Position numbers and translations under genes: made by a program. 64,000 bases of DNA from Theropithecus gelada (Eukaryota > Chordata > Mammalia > Primates > Cercopithecidae), in the NCBI RefSeq assembly GCF_003255815.1, contig NC_037681.1:66897438-66961437 (forward strand), written 5' to 3'. Position 1 is the stretch's first letter, and every line of letters begins with the position of its first letter. Shown one piece after another: positions 57,844 through 64,000 of this stretch. The notes beneath the pieces were generated by a model that saw only the letters and a list, made by a program, of their open reading frames with translations, ran no database searches and was not told where the DNA came from.

Positions 57844-59278
57844 TATTATACTTTAAGTTCTAGGGTACATGCGCACAACATGCAGGTTTGTTACATATGT
57901 ATACATGTGCCATGTTGGTGTGCTGTACCCAATAACTCGTCATTTACATTAGGTATATCTCCTAATGATATCCATCCCCCCTCCCCCGACCCCACGACAG
58001 GCCCCAGTGTGTGATGTTCCCCACTCTGAGTCCAAGTGTTCTCATTGTTCAATTCCCACCTATGAGTGAGAACATGCAGTGTTTGGTTTTCTGTTCTTGT
58101 GATAGTTTGCTACACTGGTTATTGTATTTAGCCACTCATCCAATCCTTTTTCAAGGTTTTTAGCTTGTGATGGGTTCGAACATCTTCCTTTAGCTTGGAG
58201 AAGTTTGATCATCTGAATCCTTCTTCTCTCAACACGTCAAAGTCATTCTCCATCCAGCTTTGTTCCATTGCTGGCGAGGGGCTGCATTCCTTTGGAGACG
58301 ACGTGCTCTGATTTTTAGAATTTTCAGCTTTTCTGCTCTGGTTTCTCCCCATCTTTGTGGTTTTATCTACCTTTGGTCTTTGATGATGGTGACGTACAGA
58401 TGGGGTTTTGGTGTGGATGTCCTTCCTGTTTGTTAGTTTTCCTTCTAACAGTCAGGACCCTCAGCTGCAGGTCTGTTGGAGTTTGCTGGAGGTTCACTCC
58501 AGCCCGATCCTTCCTCTGGAAGCTTAGTCTCAGAGGAGCACCCGGCGTATGAGGTGTCAGTCGGCCCCTACTGGGAGGTACCTCCCAGTTGCACTACTCA
58601 GGAGTCAGGGACCCAGTTGAGGAGGCAATCTGTCCATTCTCAGATCTCAAACTCCACGCTGGTAGAACCACTACTCTCTTCAAAGCTGTCAGACAGGGAC
58701 GTTTAAGTCTGCAGAAGTTTCTGCTGCCTTTTGTTCAGCTATGCCCTGCCCCCAGATGTGGAGTCTACAGAGGCAGGCAGGCCTCCTTGAGCTGCAGTGG
58801 GCTCCACCCAATTTGAGCTTCCTAGCTGCTTTGTTTACCTACTCAAGCCTTAGCAATGGCGGACACCCCTTCCCCAGCCTCGCTGCCACCTTGCAATTCG
58901 ATCTCAGACTGCTGTGCTAGCAGTGAGCAAGGCTCCGTGGGTGCAGGATATAATCTCCTGGTGTGCCATTTGCTAAGACCATTGGAAAAGCGCAGTATTA
59001 GGGTGGGAATGTTCCGATTTTCCAGGTACCGTCTGTCACAGCTTCCTTTGGCTAGGAAAGGGAATTCCCCAACCCCTTGCACTTCCCGGGTGAGGTGATG
59101 CCCCGCCCTGCTTCGGCTCACGCCCCGTGGGCTGTACCCACTGTCTGACAAGCCCCAGTGAGATGAACCCAGTACCTCAGCTGGAAATGCAGAAATCACC
59201 TGTCTTCTGCATCACTCACGCTGGGAGCTGTAGACTGGAGCTGTTCCTATTTGGCCATCTTGGAACCCCCCGCCTCCT
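57844..59278 (-). mobile_element. Compact L1 (L1PA-type): full 5'UTR, ORF1 start and 3' end only
   Basis: Minus-strand L1 of about 1.43 kb instead of 6 kb. Its 5' end is at about 59276, with a YY1-type word AAGATGGCC (59261-59253). The 5'UTR runs about 924 bases to the ORF1 ATG at 58352-58350. About 240 bases of ORF1 follow, then the sequence jumps at 58109/58110 straight into the last ~30 bases before and through the 3'UTR, down to 57844. ACCCTAT(C/G)TAATTTT duplications flank it at 57829-57843 and 59279-59293 (14 of 15). ORF2 is entirely absent. The A-tail is almost gone. Confidence 0.92.
58353..59276 (-). promoter_or_regulatory. Complete L1 5'UTR with sense and antisense promoter regions
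   Basis: Full-length primate L1 5'UTR in the antisense orientation. The family is known to carry a sense promoter at its start, here pointing left, and an antisense promoter in the middle of the 5'UTR, here pointing right towards TMEM247 about 1.5 kb away. CpGs are partly decayed. Activity cannot be judged from sequence. Confidence 0.6.
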
Positions 59279-59293
59279 ACCCTATGTAATTTT

Positions 59294-59455
59294 CACATCG
59301 GTGCTGCAACCTAGGGAAGTGGCTAAATCTTTTTAGCCATTTACAAATGACTACACTTTCCCTTGGTCACACAGCTGGAGAAAGTAGCAGAGCCGGAATT
59401 CAAATGCAGCCCTTTATCTTTCCATATTGCAATCCTGCTTTCAGCTACCAACGAT
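59294..59455 (-). repeat. MIR, antisense, right part
   Basis: Continuation of the split MIR: 'gccatttacaaatga', 'ttggtcacacagctggagaaagtagcagagccggaattcaaatgcag'. Confidence 0.85.
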
Positions 59456-59547
59456 GTTTTGCTGCTGTTTTCACAAAATGGAAGATGACAAAATATATTC
59501 CCCAGCCCTCCATTCTACCCACGTGGGAGCATGAATGACAGGTTGTA

Positions 59548-59707
59548 TTAGTGTCCTAGGTTTGCTGTAACAAAGAACCACAGACTGGTTGGTATAAGTG
59601 ACAGAAATTTATTTTCTCACAATCTTGGAGACTCAACATCAGAGATCAAGGTGCCAGCAGGGTTGGTTCCTTCTGAGCACTGGTAGAGAATGATCTGTTC
59701 CAGGTCC
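59548..59707 (+). repeat. Old interspersed repeat, left part (split by MLT2)
   Basis: 'gtattagtgtcctaggtttgctgtaacaaagaaccacagactgg...gaaatttattttctcacaatcttgg' is a very common mammalian repeat start. It resumes at 60178. I cannot name it reliably. Confidence 0.7.
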
Positions 59708-60177
59708 GTGATGGTTAATTTTATGTGTCGACGTCACTGAGCCATTGGATGGCCAGATCTTTGATTAAATGTTATTTCTGGGTGTTTCTGGAAGAGATTA
59801 ACATTTGAATTGGTGGACTGAGTAAAGCAGTCTGCTAAAGCAGTCTGCCCTCCTCAGTGTGGGTGGGCATCATCCAATCCACGGAGGGCCTAAACAGAAT
59901 AAGGCAGACTGCTGTTAAATTGGTGCTCTCAATTCAATTGCCTGACTACATGAGGTGATTCGTCAGTCTCCTCCTGCCCTTGGACTGGGACTTCCACCAT
60001 CAATGCTCCTGATTCTCAGGCCTTTGCACTCACTGGAATTTATACCACCCGCTTTCTGGGGGCACCAGCTTGCAGATGGGAGATCATAAAACTCCTCAGC
60101 CTCCATAATTGCATGAGCCAATTCTGTGTAACAAATGTCATTTTGTGTTCTGTTTCTTTGAAGAACCCTAATACAAT
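59708..60177 (+). mobile_element. MLT2 solo LTR (ERVL family)
   Basis: Starts 'tgatggttaattttatgtgtcgac'. It then has 'gagattaacatttgaattggtggactgagtaaagcag', 'gtgggtgggcatcatccaatcc', 'cagcctccataattgcatgagccaattctg' and ends 'tgttctgtttctttgaagaaccctaatac'. No internal ERV genes. Confidence 0.85.
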
Positions 60178-60420
60178 GCGTCTCTCCTTGGTTTGTAGAT
60201 GGCCATTTTCTCCCTTGTCTTCACATCATCATCTTCTTACAGGGACACCAGTCATACTGGATTAGGATCCCATCCTAATGATCTCAATTTCACTTAATCA
60301 CCTCTATAAAGACCCTGTCTCCAAATAAGGTCACATTCTGAGGTACTGGGGGCTGGGAGTTAGGACTTCAACATAGGAATTTTGGGAAAAGAGGGGGACC
60401 TGGTTTAGCCCATAACAGGG
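60178..60420 (+). repeat. Old interspersed repeat, right part
   Basis: 'ttcttacagggacaccagtcatactggattaggatccca...gaccctgtctccaaataaggtcacattctgaggtactggggg' completes the repeat begun at 59548. Confidence 0.7.
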
Positions 60421-60764
60421 TTTGTGGAGCTGAGACTTATCCCAACACAATCTTCATTTTAAAAAGGAACCCAAGGGAACAGATTTCAAATGGTGGAATT
60501 CTGAGTTTCACAAGGTGGAACTCTAGTTTTTAAAGCAATCCTTATGGGCAGGAAAGGCCCATCTTGCAGTTCTTAATGTTAGCATGTTAGCACCTCAAAA
60601 GTGTCACACCCTCCACCAAAGGGGCCCTAGCAACTTGTAGAATGTAGGTTATTATGAGGACACGGGATTGTGATGGTGGCCAGGCTGTGGAATCTGGTGA
60701 GGCCAAATGTCAGCACCTCAAATGATGTCTTGTGACCCCACCTGGCAGCGTTCTGGTTTTCTGG
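60421..60764 (+). promoter_or_regulatory. Immediate upstream region of TMEM247
   Basis: No TATA box or CpG island is evident. The region should contain the 5'UTR and core promoter if transcription starts close to the ATG. The true start site is not determinable from sequence. Confidence 0.35.
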
Positions 60765-60881
60765 ATGGCAGCAGAGGACAGGGAGATGATGGAAGCCCGG
60801 GGTGCGGGAGAAAGTTGCCCAACCTTCCCCAAGATGGTGCCTGGTGACTCCAAGTCTGAAGGGAAGCCAAGGGCTTGTCTG
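60765..60881 (+). CDS. TMEM247: TMEM247 coding exon 1 (residues 1-39)
   Basis: This is the first coding exon of transmembrane protein 247, a small tail-anchored-type membrane protein of unknown biochemical role. The exon encodes residues 1-39, opening M-A-A-E-D-R-E-M-M-E-A-R and ending A-C-L. I recognise it from the human protein, and the next exon continues it in phase. The donor is CTG|GTAAGG, with intron base 1 at 60882, phase 0. The ATG has a weak context (T at -3, G at +4). The frame stays open upstream to 60732 without another ATG, and two out-of-frame ATGs at 60722 and 60725 could act as uORF starts. No TATA box is obvious. The segment is hydrophilic, with no signal peptide or membrane helix. 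The nearest upstream elements are an MLT2 LTR and a compact antisense L1. Confidence 0.93.
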
Positions 60882-61546
60882 GTAAGGGGGCTGCTGTGTC
60901 TCACTGACCCCGCCTATTCCGTCAGGGGGAGCAAGAATACTGTAGGAACACATGATAGGAGCTGAGTACTTTGAGGTTCCAGACAGCTGCCAAGAACATC
61001 AGGTGACAGGTACCCCACCCCTGTAACTGGCACCCAGCTGTCACCAGGGACTAGGTAGCCCTCCATAAGATTGTGAAGTCACATGAAGATGGCTTTGGTC
61101 TCCTCCATCTACCTCCCCACTTGGGGCCCTCCCCTTGCTGGGTGGATAGGACCTGGCTCCCCACCATAGCCCTCTTCCTGGTCCCCAAATATTTAGGTTC
61201 TCTCAACTCAGACTCTAGGTTTCTTTCTCCCTCTGACTGATCTCAAAGTCAGGTAGAGTTGAGGATGGGCCCGGAAGTTGCCTCTTTGGTGATCTGAAAA
61301 ATAAATGGACATCCATCTACTCAACTCCCAGTGCCTCCACTTGCAACTTTAGGGCACCATTACTTGGTGCTAGTTTGTCCTCTCCTTCTTGACCCTCAGG
61401 TCCTGACAACTCCGGGTAAGAGCACTTCTAATAAGAATTCAGCCTAGATCTTTTCAATTCCTGGGGCTGCGGGAGTTCCATGGGGTCGGGGACAGCCCCA
61501 TCCTGACTCCTCATAGTACCTCCCCTCCCTGCTTCCCCTGCCCCAG
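60882..61546 (+). other. TMEM247: TMEM247 intron 1
   Basis: A 665-base GT-AG intron between two phase-0 coding exons. It is GC-moderate, free of recognisable interspersed repeats, and ends in a C/T-rich tract before CCCCAG. Confidence 0.85.
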
Positions 61547-61906
61547 GAGGCAGAGTCCCAGAAGCCAGACTCCTCCTATGACTACTTGGAAGAGATGGAA
61601 GCTTGTGAGGACGGCGGCTGCCAAGGGCCGCTTAAATCGCTGTCCCCCAAGTCCTGCCCTGCCACCAAAGGCCAGGCAGGCGACGGACCCAAACCCGCAG
61701 AGCTGCCCCCGGCCCCTGGGACTGAGCGCAATCCCGAGATGGAGCTGGAGAAGGTGCGCATGGAGTTTGAGCTCACACGGCTCAAGTACCTGCATGAGGA
61801 GAACGAGCGGCAGCGGCAGCACGAGGTGGTGATGGGGCAGCTGCAGAGGGAGCGGCAGCACGAGGTGGTGATGGAGCAGCTGCAGCAAGAGGCAGCACCC
61901 CGCCTG
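61547..61906 (+). CDS. TMEM247: TMEM247 coding exon 2 (residues 40-159)
   Basis: Second coding exon of TMEM247, 360 bases, phase 0 at both ends. The acceptor is a pyrimidine tract ending CCCCAG|GAG and the donor is CTG|GTGGGT. It begins E-A-E-S-Q-K-P. An acidic stretch covers residues 50-61 (Y-D-Y-L-E-E-M-E-A-C-E-D), followed by a Pro/Lys-rich linker at about 67-102 and a charged helix, probably coiled coil, at about 103-154. Within that helix a 13-residue unit, R-Q-H-E-V-V-M-x-Q-L-Q-x-E, occurs twice in tandem (129-141 and 142-154). The two hydrophobic C-terminal helices known for the family are encoded by a further exon outside the window, so the gene is incomplete here only because of the window edge. 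Reading on past the donor gives 43 more codons to a stop near 62035, which I take as intron. Function is not established. Confidence 0.93.
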
Positions 61907-62484
61907 GTGGGTGACAAGGAATGGGGCCCTGGGAGGAGGGAGGCCTGGAGCTGCGGTCCCGTGGGGCCTAGAGCAGGCGCCCACCTTCCCTGGTTTGCAC
62001 GGCATCCCACCCTGCAGATCCTGGATCTCGGCTGAAAGGGGCTGAGCATCCACATGGGCGGTCTCCAGCCCTCTCTGTCTTGGCTCACTTCCAGAGATGG
62101 CGGCTCACTGACTTAAAGCTCACTACTCTACCTGGCCAGCTCTGTTAAACAGAGCGTCCACGGGAAGCTGAGATGTGATTCTCTAAGGAGAGCTGAGGCT
62201 GGGAGGGGCCCCAGAACCACATCGCCCACCCAACAGCATTTTTGGTAGCTTCAAGGAAAAGTCTTCAACGTTTCCTCCCTCTTCTACCGCTCACAAGTCC
62301 TCTCTGCATCTCTTAAAATTTGGTGCCTGGAGGCTAGATCTAGAATCCCCACTGCAGCCTAGCCAGTGGATTTTGACAGAACCATCACCTCCCCGATCAG
62401 GGCTGTTTATTCTGTTGGATCATACTGCCTTGTAGTCAACTGAAACAGCCATCTTTTCACAAGAAGTACACCACTCTTCCCTAA
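61907..62484 (+). other. TMEM247: Start of TMEM247 intron 2
   Basis: Non-coding sequence after the exon 2 donor. No recognisable repeat to about 62484. The intron continues to the right edge of the window, because the C-terminal membrane exon is not present here. Confidence 0.75.
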
Positions 62485-62582
62485 TCTGTATTAAAGGGGG
62501 ATAAGAATGCCCGACTTGAGATTAAATGGGACGTGAAGAGCTTAGCACAGTGGTTAGGCTATCTTAAGCATTCAATAGTGGA
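62485..62582 (+). repeat. MIR fragment
   Basis: 3' part of a MIR: 'gggataagaatgcccgacttgagattaaatgggacgtgaagagcttagcacagtgg'. Confidence 0.7.
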
Positions 62583-62830
62583 AGATGTTTAAAGCAGTGT
62601 TTCCTGGGCTTTAAAGTCAGAAAGTCCTGGGTTAAAATACCAGGTATAAACTCCCTGACATTGGGCAAATTACTGATTTCTTTTAGCTTTGGCTTGCTCA
62701 TCCATGAAGTAGTACCTACTTCATAGGGTTGTTGTGAGGATTCAGTAAGAGAACACATGCAAGGCACTTTGCAATTAGCCCAGCACATTAAGTAAGCACT
62801 CAATAAATGTTAGCTATTACCATTTTTATG
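62583..62830 (+). repeat. MIR, nearly full length and well preserved
   Basis: 'ctgacattgggcaaattactgatttc', 'agtagtacctacttcatagggttgttgtgaggattcagtaagag', and 'agcacattaagtaagcactcaataaatgttagctattacc'. Confidence 0.93.
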
Positions 62831-64000
62831 TACTCATGCAATTCACTTCTTGACCCAAATGCAACAACATACATTTATCATTTTTCAGTTTTATTGGGAT
62901 GTGAGGTATTAGCTGTGCTTCCCAGCTCTGAGTCATCCTCAGTTCTGAGAACGTGCCTTCTGCCTTTATCCAAGTCAGTCACTGCTGTAATTGTTGAGGA
63001 GGATATGACCTAAAGTAAATACCACTAAATGTCTCTCTATAGGTTGGCAATGTCTCATCAATCATCACCCTTGAGTTACATTTTATCCTGCTAACATTTC
63101 TCCACCTTATCCAAAAAATGGAGACGCACTGTCAAATGGTTTCCCAAAATTAAGATATTATATCACCTATAGCATTTCCCCAATTGACTAGTCCCGTTTT
63201 TGTTTTTTTAAGAAGTAAGGTTGGTTTTGCATCATTTGTTCTCAATGAACACATGCTGGCTTCCTAAACAATGATCTTTTTTTCTGTTCACAAAATACCT
63301 GCTTCATTATACGTGAAATGATTTCACTGAACTCAGTCAAGCTTACCGAAGTGGGATTTCCAGAATCTTCCCCTGCCCCCACCCCCTTTTTGAAAAGTCT
63401 AGAAAATATTTGCCTATTGCTTGGACTTTAGCGCACTTCCTAATATTCTTGAATTCTAAGTTCCATTTCCAAACTTGTGACTTTTCTCAGTAGCCTGGGA
63501 TAAAATCTGTCACAAAGTGGAGCCTGAAACTATTTAAAGCAGATATGATATTGTAACTATGCCTTTGGCCTGTGTCTCCTTCCAACCATATTTATTTTCC
63601 CCCCTTTTTAGTTTGAAAATCTTTCTCCTCCCGGGATGAGATGAAAATCTTTGGTATATAGTCCTATCTCTATCTCTCTTCTGCTCAAAAAATAGAACAT
63701 TGAAAGTATTTTGAAAAGTCTAAAGGGTTTCACAAGCACATTTTTTTAATGAAAGTCATAATGATCACCTATCAGCATTTCAGACTGAAACACGCGCAGA
63801 CTGCAGAGAGCAGTGGCAAAGTCCAGGGATCCAGAGCCATACTGAGCCTGCAGAGAACCGTTGGGTCAGGCCCGCCCTCCACTCCCATTAGAACACTGGA
63901 TTGCTTTCTCTGGTCTCCAACTTTCCTAGCTATTGATTTTAGAGGCAGCATCACCAGAGTCATTTTCTGTCCCCTCAGTTTGGTCTAGTTGCCCTCACAT
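62831..64000. other. TMEM247 intron 2 sequence with an old LINE-like stretch
   Basis: No further exon recognised. 63100-63420 ('aaatggtttcccaaaattaagatattatatcacc...gttctcaatgaacacatgctggctt...gaaatgatttcactgaactcagtcaagcttacc') has the character of an ancient LINE, possibly L3/CR1, but I am not sure. Confidence 0.4.

Noticed and set aside
57844..59278. Compact L1 as a classic spliced integrated retroelement (SpIRE)
   Set aside because: The known type joins sites within the 5'UTR/ORF1 region. Here the ORF1 side lacks a GT at the break and only AG is shared with the parent sequences, so splicing is not demonstrated.
61511..62088. 180- and 168-codon open frames antisense to TMEM247 exon 2
   Set aside because: They are shadows of the GC-rich exon and cross its splice sites. 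The plus-strand protein is recognised.
62831..64000. Search for the last TMEM247 exon
   Set aside because: No frame here encodes the two hydrophobic C-terminal helices expected after Leu159. The exon must lie beyond the window.

Overview
The window is primate, almost certainly human, nuclear DNA. It is dense in Alu, L1, L2, MIR, MER and LTR copies, AT-rich for most of its length, and has no long open reading frames apart from two short exons near the right end. Those exons (60765-60881 and 61547-61906, + strand) encode the first 159 residues of TMEM247. That gene lies on human 2p21 next to EPAS1, so I read the window as the EPAS1-TMEM247 interval plus the first two thirds of the TMEM247 coding sequence. 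The final coding exon, with the membrane segments, is beyond the right edge.

Layout. 1-8365: stacked L1 copies, first a younger L1 with an internally deleted ORF2 and then two older L1M copies, interrupted by four Alus. 8366-14020: AT-rich sequence with Alus, a decayed hAT-transposase C-terminus and an L1M fragment. 14020-14640: an isolated CpG-rich patch that could be a non-coding RNA promoter. 14640-30400: mostly unique sequence with MIR, MER20, L2, L1M and Alu pieces. 30410-34970: one old antisense L1M (5'UTR, ORF1 region, ORF2 start) split by an ERV LTR and by a nearly full-length 7SL RNA pseudogene. 35600-36700: three Alu-family inserts and a CT/CA microsatellite. 39100-42640: L2 LINE material with an Alu and a TA-rich microsatellite. 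42640-54860: mostly unique DNA with MIR, L2 and Alu copies, a C-tract, a CTCF-like motif and E-boxes. 55402-56488: a large local inverted duplication. 57420-60420: a palindromic MER53-like element, a compact antisense L1 made only of 5'UTR, a start of ORF1 and the 3' end, and an MLT2 LTR. 60765-64000: TMEM247 exons 1-2, intron 2 and MIRs.

The only supported protein-coding gene is TMEM247. Everything else is repeats, decayed retrogenes or candidate regulatory DNA. The observations most worth checking are the compact L1 whose antisense promoter region faces TMEM247, the inverted duplication at 55.4-56.5 kb, the likely overlap of the 48-52 kb region with the published Tibetan-enriched 3.4-kb deletion, and the CpG-rich patch at 14 kb. 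I found no previously undescribed coding system. Repeat boundaries are by eye, usually within 10-30 bases, and subfamily names are tentative where stated.
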